Positions 35,901 to 42,204 are shown, counted from the stretch's first letter. The stretch: DNA of 64,000 nt from G965205725 sp965205725 (GCA_965205725.1 OZ242189.1:2914001-2978000); one strand, 5' to 3'. Translations and numbers: made by a program. Notes: a model not told the origin generated them from the letters alone.

Positions 35901-36499
35901 TCATCCCCATCCCCATCGCTGGAACGCGCCCATTCATACACCAGCGTACCAGCGGGGGAATGCCCGTCGTCAAAACCCGAGCCGGCAATCGTCAGCCGCT
36001 GATCCTCCCGCGCCGTACCCGTCAGCGCCAGATCAGTAACTAAATGATCCGCATAAACCGCCCCCAGCCCCCCACTCAACCCCAGCACCAGCCCCAGCCC
36101 CAAACACAGCCGCAGGGCGCGGCGCAGGGCATGTTGCAGGCCGTGACCCAGGACAAAACACAGCCGCAGGGCGTGGCGCAAGGCATGTTGCAGGCCGTGG
36201 CCCAAGCCCAAACACAACCGCAAGGCGTGGCCCAGGGCGTGTTGCAGGCCGTGCCCCAAACCAAAACACAGCCGCAAGGCGTGGCCCAGGGCGTGTTGCA
36301 GGCCGTGCCCCAAACCCAGACACAACCGCAGAGCGTGGTGCAGGGCGTGTTGCAGGCCGTGCCCCAAGCCCAAACACAGCCGCAAGGCGTGGCCCAGGGC
36401 GTAACCCAGCGCGCGGCCGCTCACGCCGACACCCCAGCAAAACGCCCCACAACGCCGCTGTAACGCCCTGTAATGCCCCTGTAACGCCCATAGCCGCAA
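26957..36499 (-). CDS. Giant Ig/cadherin-like repeat protein with C-terminal autotransporter-type beta-barrel
   Basis: The frame codes about 3180 residues. Residues 37-126 are five copies of an 18-residue unit (HALRLCLGLGHGLQHALx), merging into a signal-peptide-like end LCLGLGLVLGLSGGLGAVYA-DH (cleavage near 150). Residues 151-460 hold Ig-like units (GxxxxGQTLxADTSxxxDxDGL...YQW). Residues 460-1335 are diverse cadherin-like units (NDAPTSSGL...TDEDT...TYSVSDG). About 1335-2205 are eight near-identical 109-residue units. A Pro/Gly linker, three PKD-like domains (about 2340-2625), a Thr/Ser/Asn-rich linker, and a barrel of about 365 residues ending in phenylalanine (SGRLHF) complete it. This fits a surface adhesin. 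There is no ATG before about residue 260: the start must be TTG or GTG (36499 or GTG near 36426), or the frame is joined to an upstream one by slippage in the 19-C run beside it. The gene is clearly more GC-rich than its neighbours. Confidence 0.8.
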   Translation of the reverse strand: MRLWALQGHYRALQRRCGAFCWGVGVSGRALGYALGHALRLCLGLGHGLQHALHHALRLCLGLGHGLQHALGHALRLCFGLGHGLQHALGHALRLCLGLGHGLQHALRHALRLCFVLGHGLQHALRRALRLCLGLGLVLGLSGGLGAVYADHLVTDLALTGTAREDQRLTIAGSGFDDGHSPAGTLVYEWARSSDGDGDDFVVIADATERRYQLIQADVGRRVRGSVLYTNTDGTANSRVAGISAPVANVNDPTTGLPVITGDHIQGETLTADTSAIMDEDGLGTFTYRWLRNGQLPPVSTERTYTLTQADVGAIMFLDVFHTDAQGTIQQTSLFSSFPRITNINDLPTGLAISGGLLVGQTLRADTSALVDIDGLPAESEFSYQWRADGADIANATEPEYLLTAANIGAQISLNLQYRDAFEADESITSPARGPVRGAGDNAAPTSGGLTVTTDEDTDYTFAVADFPFDDGDDDDSLQAVRIDSLPTPASLGALTLNGAALSAGQVIASGAIANLVFTPALNASGSVIFTYSVSDGVVFSTPSATATVTVTPVNDAPSSSGLAVTTDEDTPRAFGAADFPFSDGDTGDNLQAVRIDSLPTPASLGALTLNGAALSAGQEIAVGNIGTLVFTPALNASGDVSFTYSVSDGDEFSATANAAITIAAVNDPPTISGSPQTRVSAGGTYNFTPGGGDVDDGDTLEYAISTLPEWADFDTATGALTNKTNRPNSGDIRNYEDIVISVTDGIIATPVTLPAFDIEVTAPNNPPTSIGSTVTTAEDSPYTFREADFPFNDADAGDSLQAVRIVTLPASTSGNLALNGTAVIVGQVIAVGDIGTLMFTPVTNFNGTTTFLYSVSDGEDFSVANRRVLVVVTAVNDPPDGEVMISGTLRVGATLTADTSGISDADGPDSLEFTYQWNTHSGGTDTAISGADSATYTLSTGDLGDQITVTVRYTDADTASQSLTSAPTAAVSADLSGTTTPLSVTPGGNPVVIFSDLSVSGRPDVFRIRVLNPTALDDGDTTGLTADANTDEYSIFTRTGAEASAAPHNLFTAIASGDAFTPARWHGLLRHVTFAAPAATGGRQIQLIAEVSYDSGSSYSSQTLTRTLTISANNAPTSSGLMATLDEDDSHTFAAEQFGFADTDSGDSLQAVRIDSLPAAGNGSLALDGTAVIVGQEIGVAAIPTLVYTPVANANGEANFTFSVSDGDDFSTTPATATLTVTPVDDAPTTSGLTATLDEDDSHTFAADQFGFDDADSGDSLQQVRIDTLPAAGSGSLALNGTPVTVPQEIGVAAIPTLVYTPVANVNGEATFTFSVSDGTAFSATATATLTVTPVNDAPTTSGLMANVTEDTPHAFAAGQFNFVDADGDALHSLRIDTLPATGSLALSGTAVDAMDVIAAADIPNLVYTPATNATGTVTFTYSLSDNTAFSAPPATATLTITADNDAPTTTGLMVNVTEDTPHAFAAGQFNFVDADGDALHSLRIDTLPATGSLALSGTAVDAMDVIAAADIPNLVYTPATNATGTVTFTYSLSDNTAFSAPPATATLTITADNDAPTTTGLMVNVTEDTPHAFAAGQFNFVDADGDALHSLRIDTLPATGSLALSGTAVDAMDVIAAADIPNLVYTPATNATGTVTFTYSLSDNTAFSAPPATATLTITADNDAPTTTGLMVNVTEDTPHAFAAGQFNFVDADGDALHSLRIDTLPATGSLALSGTAVDAMDVIAAADIPNLVYTPATNATGTVTFTYSLSDNTAFSAPPATATLTITADNDAPTTTGLMVNVTEDTPHAFAAGQFNFVDADGDALHSLRIDTLPATGSLALSGTAVDAMDVIAAADIPNLVYTPATNATGTVTFTYSLSDNTAFSAPPATATLTITADNDAPTTTGLMVNVTEDTPHAFAAGQFNFVDADGDALHSLRIDTLPATGSLALSGTAVDAMDVIAAADIPNLVYTPATNATGTVTFTYSLSDNTAFSAPPATATLTITADNDAPTTTGLMVNVTEDTPHAFAAGQFNFVDADGDALHSLRIDTLPATGSLALSGTAVDAMDVIAAADIPNLVYTPATNATGTVTFTYSLSDNTAFSAPPATATLTITADNDAPTTTGLMVNVTEDTPHAFAAGQFNFVDADGDALHSLRIDTLPATGSLALSGTAVDAMDVIAAADIPNLVYTPATNATGTVTFTYSLSDNTAFSAPPATATLTITEASVPAPGPGPAPGPSAPPPEVPDADEAEAQGLEPASTNPAGTAITLPASEEVDVSNASPADFTVTSTLNGVTTDHDVTAIRAGSIILDVTPPIPAGADIEVSYRPALGSITSTATGEELASFMSLSVANTVPAQVAPVANAGEPQTVAEGATVTLNGSATDPDSDAADLSYAWTQTSGQQVTLSGADSPSPSFTAPTGLSADAVLVFSLTVSDGSLSASDSVNVTVTNVNDAPSADAGENQSVDEGAAVTLSGSGTDPDTGDSLSYAWTQTSGQDVTLSGADSPSASFTAPTELGVDAVLGFSLTVSDGRLSASASVTVTVTAANKAPSADAGADQSVDEGAAVTLSGSGTDPDPGDTESLSYAWIQTGGPTVSLSRANSASPSFTAPNALDTDTVLTFRLTVTDPRGASGSDSVQVTVETNVAARQQALELNLAAFGRSVAASAVDAIGERLKPASAGPQTSTVSGLSLAACLSSITNLISADTVTANSDSTADSKTTADNTTDSADSTVSTNTASANTVSANTATVHTAGLGDLGSSGDLGSTGNLGDSMGGLNRASTDRQSYNPVGSACQLPDREQLARSAFVIPLGLNQNLNQNLNENNSTAEPSAQWSLWGRGDFSHFEGSPQSDFDLDGEVVSGYLGLDYRLETGALVGVALSHSSGETDYRSGETDGELETDLSSVYPYGYWSPRDGLGLWGLLGIGQGDATLSHGATTFETDLDMRLGALGLRQALHSTGEFELALKADAFIVELESEDVPGLPEVTAQARRARLLLEASRHWQVQPEASLSTSLELGVRVDGGDAEEGEGAEVGVGLEYANGRGLSTALRAHGLLAHKESDFEAWGASLTVQLDPGVSGQGLALTLTPVWGQDSGGGAQALWESERALQDSGLAQRPTARLELNLSYGLVQSDRLTRLRPFAQLDMADGIARRLRLGMQLERPDGLELEVFAGRNASEQRAPEHLLGLSGRLHF
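29883..32498 (-). repeat. Eight tandem 327-bp repeats in the giant gene
   Basis: Units recur at exactly 327 bp (109 codons), each coding NVTEDTPHAFAAGQFNFVD...SLSDNTAFSAPPATATLTIT. Seven look identical at DNA level over most of their length; the N-terminal unit differs at its edge (SGLMANV instead of TGLMVNV). Such identity points to recent amplification or gene conversion, and copy number may vary between cells. Confidence 0.95.
36122..36391 (-). repeat. 54-bp tandem repeat (x5 plus partial) in the signal-peptide region
   Basis: Five 54-bp units plus a partial sixth each code 18 residues of the type HALRLCLGLGHGLQHALG. The last partial unit merges into the hydrophobic core and cleavage region of the signal peptide. 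Units differ at scattered bases (LCLGLG, LCFGLG, LCFVLG). Confidence 0.9.
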
Positions 36500-36529
36500 A
36501 TTGGGGGGGGGGGGGGGGGGGTAGCCTGG
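36432..36529. repeat. Block P: 5' end of the giant gene with poly-G/C tract (duplicated at 37549)
   Basis: The sequence from CCCCAGCAAAACGCCCC to TAGCCTGG recurs at 37549-37638 in the same orientation with few changes. The main difference is tract length: 19 G here, 11 G there. Confidence 0.85.
36503..36521. repeat. Homopolymer run of 19 G (19 C on the coding strand of the giant gene)
   Basis: The tract ends 3 bp before the TTG that opens the giant frame. Upstream of it two other frames are open (to 36729 and 36698), while the giant frame itself meets TAG at 36530-36532. A change of tract length by one or two bases would join one of these frames to the giant gene, the arrangement seen in phase-variable genes. 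Confidence 0.7.
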
Positions 36530-36565
36530 CTACGGATGCTCCCCGCGCTGCAAATGCCCCAAACC

Positions 36566-36690
36566 GCCCTGCCGACGCTTCTTGCGCTGCAAATCGCGCT
36601 ACGAGCCAGCCCGCAGACGCTTCTTGCCCCGCAAATCGCGCTACGAGCCAGCCCGCGGACGCTTCTTGCCCCGCAAATACTGCCAGCCAG
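36566..36690. repeat. 42-bp tandem repeat, about three units
   Basis: Units of the form GACGCTTCTTGCxCxGCAAA + TCGCGCTACGAGCCAGCCCG repeat with 42-bp spacing; the third is partial. They lie between a CCCCAAACCGCCCTGCC and the AATAGAAATAACC that directly follows the same sequence at 37434-37462, so the array looks inserted into or expanded within block A. Confidence 0.75.
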
Positions 36691-36758
36691 CCTGCCAATA
36701 GAAATAACCGGAGTAGGAAGCGCGTTCATTATGAGTACCCGTGGTGATGGTTGGGGTG
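36691..36758. repeat. Block A, first copy
   Basis: CCTGCCAATAGAAATAACCG and the following 50 bases (to GGTTGGGGTG) recur at 37447-37518 in the same orientation. With block P the two copies bracket the coiled-coil gene at 36907-37362. No gene is recognised in 36530-36906. Confidence 0.8.
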
Positions 36759-36906
36759 GGCTTGCGCCACAAAACCCGGAAAATCATAAAACAGTTATTT
36801 TTTGAGGTCAAATGGTTGTGGGCTGTGCACGCCTGGGCTGATGCCAGCGCCGGTGTTTATACTGGTGTTTATGCGCTCATCATTGGGTCAGCGCCAGTGT
36901 TTGTGG

Positions 36907-37362
36907 TCATGCCTGCGCCTGGGTTTGCGCTGGCGCCTGTGTGCTCAACAGCGCCCTTGAAAGCCCTTCCACCAAGCCATCAGTGTGCGACAACCGCTCA
37001 TTGACAGCCGCTATATCCGCTGACAACCGCTCATTGACAGCCGCTATATCTGCGCGTACTTCCTTTATCTCTTCATGGACTTCCTTTATCTCCGCCGACA
37101 GCCGCTCAGATTGCCGCTTATCGACAGCCGCTATCTCCGCCGACAACCGCTCATTGACAGCCGCTATCTCTGCTGACAACCGCTTATCGACAGCCGCTAT
37201 ATCCGCACGCACTTCCTTGAACTCCCCATGAACTTCCGCACGAAATTCCTTCATCTCCGCACGAAATTCCTTTGTCTCTGCTGACATCAGGGCTGTTTGT
37301 CTATACATGAAGCCAAAAATGGTCAAAATCGCTATGATGGTAATTAGTATTTCACCCGACAT
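36907..37362 (-). CDS. Membrane-anchored coiled-coil protein with 11-residue repeats (paralogue of 8713-9072)
   Basis: The 151-residue protein starts at an ATG preceded by GAGAGG. It has one membrane helix (ILITIIAILTIFGFMY, residues 4-19), then a long charged helix built of 11-residue units (KEFRAEMKEFRAEVHGEFKEV; IAAVDKRLSAE, IAAVNERLSAE), and the signature LSHTDGLVEGLSRALL near the C-terminus, the same end as the paralogue. The tail APAQTQAQA is low-complexity. It lies upstream of the giant gene on the same strand, between duplicated blocks A/P, so it could be co-transcribed with it. Function unknown; oligomerisation at the inner membrane is likely from the periodicity. Confidence 0.7.
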   Translation of the reverse strand: MSGEILITIIAILTIFGFMYRQTALMSAETKEFRAEMKEFRAEVHGEFKEVRADIAAVDKRLSAEIAAVNERLSAEIAAVDKRQSERLSAEIKEVHEEIKEVRADIAAVNERLSADIAAVNERLSHTDGLVEGLSRALLSTQAPAQTQAQA

Positions 37363-37446
37363 TGGTCGTACCTCTCAGGTTATCGATAGGGTTGCAGGAT
37401 ACCATATTCTCTCCCGACAGTAAGGCGTACCCAGCCCCCAAACCGC

Positions 37447-37518
37447 CCTGCCAATAGAAATAACCGGAGTAGAAATCGCGTTCATTATGAGTACCCGTAG
37501 AAATGGTTGGGGTTGGGG
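37447..37518. repeat. Block A, second copy
   Basis: Direct-repeat partner of 36691-36758, about 90 percent alike by eye. It joins block P' (37549) with only 30 bp between. Confidence 0.8.
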
Positions 37519-37548
37519 GTATGGTTGGAGTGTAGCCAAATGCGCGCT

Positions 37549-37638
37549 CCCCAGCAAAACGCCCCACAACGCCGCTGTAACGCCCTGTAATGCCCCTGTA
37601 GCGCCCATAGCCGCAAATCGGGGGGGGGGGTAGCCTGG
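37549..37638. repeat. Block P', second copy of the giant gene's 5' end, with 11-G tract at 37620-37630
   Basis: Direct-repeat partner of 36432-36529. The frame equivalent to the giant gene ends shortly after the block, so no second giant gene follows. It looks like a duplicated or left-over 5' end. Confidence 0.8.
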
Positions 37639-37900
37639 TTTTGATGGGCTTATTCACGGGTAGCTGCGGAGCCAGCCGCGGCGATGCTTTTTTGCAGGGT
37701 TGCTCCTGCTGCCAGGGCATTTCGGGTATGTGACAAGTCGGGTTTTGTTATGCGGTTATTTATACTGCCCCCTATCGATTTCAAGGTGCGGTTTTTTAGT
37801 TTTAGTTCTAATTCTAGCTTGTCAGAGGTCAGGGCCAAGAGCAGGTGAACCCGTTTTGCAGGGCTTGGGTAAACCTACTAAACCAATAGCTGCTTGTCAA
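37639..37900. other. Non-coding stretch between block P' and the IS element
   Basis: About 260 AT-richer bases. The minus strand has TTGAAA followed 14-16 bp later by TATAAATA (near 37755-37785), a possible but poorly spaced promoter reading toward the coiled-coil and giant genes. A 62-codon frame here (37650-37838, minus) has no support as a gene. Confidence 0.3.
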
Positions 37901-37916
37901 TTTTTATGTGCGGGCT

Positions 37917-39288
37917 TGTTAGTAACACATAAACTGTCCGGTCTTGTAGCACATGATCTGTCCGGTTCTCATAGGACCCCGAGGAGGGGCGCTTATGAGA
38001 CGGACAGAGTGGCTACAGGAGACTCGACTAATGAGATTCGAGGAAGCTTATGGGGGTTGGACGGAGAGCCGTCTGACCCAGGAGGAGGCGGCGCGATTGT
38101 TAGGGGTTTGTGACCGGACCTTTCGCCGCTACATTGATCGATATGAGGAAGAGGGCCTGGAGGGTCTCATCGACAAACGGTTATCACAGATATCGCACCG
38201 CCGCGCTCCAGTCGACGAGGTCATGCGTCTGGTGGATCGGTATCGTAATCGGCACAGGGGCTGGAATGTGAAGCACTACTATTCCTGGTACAAACGAGAG
38301 GGAGGCCAGCGCAGCGACTCGTGGGTGAAGAATACCTTGCAAGGGGCTGGCGCAGTGAAGAAGGCAGCTCAACGTGGCGTCCACCGTAAACAGCGTGACC
38401 GGTCACCCTGGCCGGGGATGATGTTGCATCAGGACGGCAGCCAGCATCAATGGGTACCTGGGCAGTACTGGGACCTGATCGTTACCATGGATGATGCCAC
38501 TAATGAGCACTACTCGATGTTCTTTTGCGACGAAGAAGGGACACAGAGCAGCTTTCGGGGTGTTCGTGACGTCATTGAAGGGCGGGGTCTGTTTTGTTCT
38601 CTGTATACAGACCGAGGCAGCCATTACTGGATAACACCTGAGGCAGGTGGGAAGGTCGACAAAGTGACCCTGACGCAATTCGGGCGGGCGATGGGCCAGT
38701 TGGGTATTGAGATGATCCCGGCCTATTCACCAGAGGCCCGAGGCCGCTCTGAGCGTGTGTTTAGCACCCACCAGGACCGGTTGGTCAAGGAGTTGGCCCT
38801 GGCCGGTATCACGGACATGGACAGCGCCAATAAATATCTGACCGAGACCTACCTGACGGCTTATAACGCTGAGTTTACACAGCCACCGCCAGAAGAAGGC
38901 TCAGCCTTTGTTGGGTGCCGGGATAAATCGGTGCTGGATGACATCCTGTGTGAGCGCTTTGAGCGAACGGTGAGAAAGGACAATTGCGTACACTTTGAAG
39001 GCTTAGTGCTGCAGATACCTGCGGATCGCCACCGCTGCCATTATGTGAAGGCAAAGGTCAAAGTTCTACGTTACCCCGATGGCACTCTTTCGATTCAACA
39101 CGGTCCACGAGAACTGGCGAGATATGACGCCTTGGGTCAGGCAATATCAGATGAACTACCGGTTGCAGCCTAATGTCCGCGGCTCAGCCAAGGTGGCAGG
39201 AAGACGCTTCATAGAGCCTTCCAGCAATCAAACAAAAAGCGGACAATCTATGTGCTACAGAACCGGACATTTCTATTTGTTGCTAACA
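37917..39288 (+). mobile_element. IS1202/ISNCY-type insertion sequence, copy 1
   Basis: The 1372-bp element has imperfect terminal inverted repeats (TGTTAGTAACACATAAACTG at the left; TGTTAGCAACAAATAGAAAT as reverse complement of the right). It is flanked by a perfect 16-bp target duplication TTTTTATGTGCGGGCT (37901-37916 and 39289-39304). Long duplications are a known trait of the IS1202 group. It encodes one transposase. Confidence 0.93.
37995..39173 (+). CDS. Transposase, IS1202/ISNCY type, copy 1
   Basis: The start is the ATG preceded by GAGGAGGGG. An N-terminal helix-turn-helix (RLTQEEAARLLGVCDRTFRRYIDRYEEEGLEGLIDKR) precedes an RNase H-fold core with the DDE triad: HQDGSQHQWVPG, LYTDRGSHYW and ARGRSERVFSTHQDRL. 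Length is 392 residues, and the frame is intact, so the element may be active. It differs from copy 2 by one residue (KKAAQRG here, KKASQRG there). Confidence 0.93.
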   Translation: MRRTEWLQETRLMRFEEAYGGWTESRLTQEEAARLLGVCDRTFRRYIDRYEEEGLEGLIDKRLSQISHRRAPVDEVMRLVDRYRNRHRGWNVKHYYSWYKREGGQRSDSWVKNTLQGAGAVKKAAQRGVHRKQRDRSPWPGMMLHQDGSQHQWVPGQYWDLIVTMDDATNEHYSMFFCDEEGTQSSFRGVRDVIEGRGLFCSLYTDRGSHYWITPEAGGKVDKVTLTQFGRAMGQLGIEMIPAYSPEARGRSERVFSTHQDRLVKELALAGITDMDSANKYLTETYLTAYNAEFTQPPPEEGSAFVGCRDKSVLDDILCERFERTVRKDNCVHFEGLVLQIPADRHRCHYVKAKVKVLRYPDGTLSIQHGPRELARYDALGQAISDELPVAA

Positions 39289-39294
39289 TTTTTA

Positions 39295-39344
39295 TGTGCG
39301 GGCTCAGTACCTGTGAGACAAATCGGCCAGCTTCGGTATGGTTT
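39295..39344. repeat. 50-bp direct repeat, right copy
   Basis: Partner of 26228-26277. The IS copy 1 target lies across its left edge, so the duplicated 16 bp includes the first bases of this repeat. Confidence 0.75.
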
Positions 39345-39472
39345 GGTGCAATAACAATCATCCAAAAGTCTCATAGCTATCTGAACCTGAAAACGCGGAC
39401 AGCGTGTGATCTTACCCGCAATAAGAGGTAAAATTTATCGCTTCGACGCCGACCATAGACCTGACTTCAACC

Positions 39473-41035
39473 ATGACTAACGCCCAACGCCGCACCCTGC
39501 TACTTGTCATTCTCGACGGCTGGGGCCATCGCGAGGATACCGACAAAAATGCTATCGCTAACGCCAACACACCTGTATGGGATCGCTGGTGGCAGCGACA
39601 ACCACACACTCTAATTTCAGGCTCCGGCCTGGATGTGGGCCTCCCTGAAGGGCAGATGGGGAATTCCGAAGTTGGCCATATGAGCCTCGGTGCCGGGCGA
39701 GTGGTCTATCAGAGCATCACCCGTATTGACCAGGCGATTCTCGACGGCAGCTTTAATAAAAATACCGCGTATTGCGAGGCTATTGACGCAACATTGGCCA
39801 ACGATGGCGCCGTTCACCTGTTTGGCCTGCTTTCACAGGGCGGGGTGCACAGCCATGAGCAACACATCCACGCAGCCATCAAACTCGCTTATCAGCGCGG
39901 AGCCCGCAAGGTGTATCTCCACGCATTTCTGGACGGCCGTGACACCCCGCCACGCAGCGCAATGCCCTCCATCAAAGCTGCAGAACAGCTCTTCGAACAA
40001 CTCGGCTGCGGTCGAATTGCCAGTGTCTGCGGTCGCTACTATGTGATGGACAGAGACAACCGCTGGGAACGCATTGAACCCGCCTATCAACTGCTAACCG
40101 AAGGCAGCGCCCAGTTCAAGGCTGATAGCGCTGGCGCCGCCTTGCAGGCCGCCTATGAGCGTGAAGAAAATGACGAGTTTGTTTTGCCAACCGCTGTTAC
40201 AGACATAAGCGGCCAGACGGTATCAATCAACGACGGCGACTGCGTCCTCTGCATGAACTTCCGCGCAGATCGGGCCAGACAAATTACCCGCGCCTTTGTC
40301 GATGACGACTTCTCAGCATTCAGTCGCAAGAAAGTTCCCGCACTCTGCAACTTTGTAATGACTACCGAGTACTCGGCAGATATTAAAGCCAACTGCGCCT
40401 TTGCGCCGGAATCTCTCGCCAACGTCCTGCCAGAATATCTCGCCGACCTCGGCAAAACTCAGTTGCGCATCGCAGAAACTGAAAAATATGCTCATGTAAC
40501 CTTCTTTTTTAGCGGCGGGCGCGAAGCGCTCTACCGGGGGGAGGATCGCATTCTGGTGCCTTCACCGAGCGTTGCCACCTACGATTTGCAGCCAGAGATG
40601 AGTGCTCCGGAAGTCACGGACAAGCTCATAGACGCTATCGCCAGCAACCAGTACGACCTTATCGTTTGCAACTACGCTAACGGCGACATGGTGGGACATA
40701 CCGGAAACTATGACGCTGCGGTTAAAGCGGTTGAAGCGCTGGATATATGTCTTGGCCGCCTGGAAAAAACCCTGTTGGAACACAATGGTGAAGCCCTGGT
40801 CACCGCCGATCACGGCAACTGCGAACAAATGATGGACTACGAGTCCGGCCAAAATCACACCCAGCACACTACCGAACACGTTCCATTGGTCTACGTCGGA
40901 GGCCGGGCGCTAAAATTTAGCGAGCGCGCCGGGGTACTGGGAGATGTCGCCCCTTCAATACTGACGCTCATGGCACTGGAACAACCGCAGGAGATGACTG
41001 GCCTCAGCCTGCTGTCGCTGGATCAGCCGGGGTGA
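39473..41035 (+). CDS. gpmI: 2,3-bisphosphoglycerate-independent phosphoglycerate mutase
   Basis: Interconverts 3- and 2-phosphoglycerate in glycolysis with two Mn2+ ions. Alkaline phosphatase-fold motifs: LLLVILDGWGHRED (first metal Asp), GQMGNSEVGHMSLGAGRVVYQ with the phospho-serine at residue 65, HAFLDGRDTPP, NFRADRARQ, ICNYANGDMVGHTG and VTADHGNCEQM. Length 520 is typical. A possible -10 (TAAAAT) lies about 45 bp upstream. The accessory block now occupies the space between this gene and its usual neighbour yibN. Confidence 0.97.
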   Translation: MTNAQRRTLLLVILDGWGHREDTDKNAIANANTPVWDRWWQRQPHTLISGSGLDVGLPEGQMGNSEVGHMSLGAGRVVYQSITRIDQAILDGSFNKNTAYCEAIDATLANDGAVHLFGLLSQGGVHSHEQHIHAAIKLAYQRGARKVYLHAFLDGRDTPPRSAMPSIKAAEQLFEQLGCGRIASVCGRYYVMDRDNRWERIEPAYQLLTEGSAQFKADSAGAALQAAYEREENDEFVLPTAVTDISGQTVSINDGDCVLCMNFRADRARQITRAFVDDDFSAFSRKKVPALCNFVMTTEYSADIKANCAFAPESLANVLPEYLADLGKTQLRIAETEKYAHVTFFFSGGREALYRGEDRILVPSPSVATYDLQPEMSAPEVTDKLIDAIASNQYDLIVCNYANGDMVGHTGNYDAAVKAVEALDICLGRLEKTLLEHNGEALVTADHGNCEQMMDYESGQNHTQHTTEHVPLVYVGGRALKFSERAGVLGDVAPSILTLMALEQPQEMTGLSLLSLDQPG

Positions 41036-42204
41036 GAGCCGCACATTTCAAGCTGCCTGTAGCACTCTTTCAGGGCTGCCTGCTCGCCGGGTTGATTGCC
41101 GTTAACCCGGTTGCGGCTGACGAGGAAGACGACGCTCACCAACAACTGGAAACCCTCAAAGCTGACATGGCAGCGCTTGGCACTGAGCTAAAGCAGGAGC
41201 AACAGCAACGCAGCTCGTTACAGCAAGCACTGGGCCAATCTGAAATCGCCATAGGCACAATCCAAACCAGCATCAAGCAAACCGGCAAAGAGCTGCGGCA
41301 GGTTGATTCTCAACTACAAAATTTGCATGCGCAAAAGCAGGAGCTCCTGATCGCCAAAGGCCAGCAGCAGGCCTCCATTACCCGCGAGTTGCAAACCGCC
41401 TACCAAATGGGTCGGCAGAGTCAGATGAAAATTCTGCTCAATCAGGAAAAACCGGACACACTGGCCCGCTCTATGGCCTATTACGAGTATTTCTACGAGG
41501 CGCGCAAATCTCATATCAAAAGTTACCTGGATATTCTCGAACAGATCGAATCTCTGCAACCCGATATCGAATCCACTGCCGCGCAACTTCAAGTGACACA
41601 GACGACTCTGAATCAGCAACGGCAACAACTGGAAGCGGGCAAAAAGGAGCGCCAGCAGCTTTTGGCCCGCTTGAATACCCGTATCGCGAGCAAAGACCAG
41701 CGGCTGCAACAGATGTCCGCCGACAGAGAGGAACTCGAGCAGCTACTGCTGGCGATTGAGGAGGCTGTGGCCAGTATTGTCGCTCCGGCAACCTACCAGA
41801 ACTTTTCAGAACTCAAGGGCGGCATGCCCTGGCCAGTGGAGGGCAAACCGGGTAATCGCTATGGCAGCAAGCGCAGCGGCTCACTGAACTGGCAAGGCCT
41901 ATCAATACCCGCCAGGGAGGGCACCACAGTTGCAGCCATTCACCATGGGCGCGTTGTATTTGCCGACTGGTTTAGAGGCTCAGGTTTACTCCTTATTATC
42001 GACCACGGCGATGGCTATATGAGCCTCTATGCCCACAACCAGGCGTTGTTGAGAGAGGTGGGCGAGTGGGTCAACACCGGGGCTCCCATAACCACTGTTG
42101 GCAACAGCGGCGGCCAGAGCCAGGCCGCCCTCTACTTTGAAATCCGCGAAAATGGCAAGCCCACCAACCCTGGAAGCTGGCTAAGCAGTGTTAGCAACAA
42201 ATAG
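41032..42204 (+). CDS. envC: Murein hydrolase activator EnvC
   Basis: Periplasmic activator of division amidases. Signal peptide residues 1-29 (ending NPVAA), long coiled coil (about 30-245, LKADMAALGTELKQEQQQRSSL...), and a C-terminal LytM/M23 domain. The LytM metal ligands are lost: LNWQGL replaces the HxxxD segment and LYFEIR the HLHFE, while YAH remains. This degenerate state is the hallmark of EnvC-type activators. The GTG start overlaps the gpmI stop. IS copy 2 lies in the last codons: the original end ...NPGSWLSRG became ...NPGSWLSSVSNK, a change of a few residues only. Confidence 0.92.
   Translation: MRAAHFKLPVALFQGCLLAGLIAVNPVAADEEDDAHQQLETLKADMAALGTELKQEQQQRSSLQQALGQSEIAIGTIQTSIKQTGKELRQVDSQLQNLHAQKQELLIAKGQQQASITRELQTAYQMGRQSQMKILLNQEKPDTLARSMAYYEYFYEARKSHIKSYLDILEQIESLQPDIESTAAQLQVTQTTLNQQRQQLEAGKKERQQLLARLNTRIASKDQRLQQMSADREELEQLLLAIEEAVASIVAPATYQNFSELKGGMPWPVEGKPGNRYGSKRSGSLNWQGLSIPAREGTTVAAIHHGRVVFADWFRGSGLLLIIDHGDGYMSLYAHNQALLREVGEWVNTGAPITTVGNSGGQSQAALYFEIRENGKPTNPGSWLSSVSNK

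Noticed and set aside
26957..36499. Diversity-generating retroelement acting on the repeats
   Set aside because: No reverse transcriptase and no template/variable repeat pair with adenine-specific changes are visible.
36033..36729. Separate genes in the two other frames across the poly-G tract
   Set aside because: They consist mostly of translated tandem repeats. They are treated as possible phase partners of the giant gene, not as independent genes.
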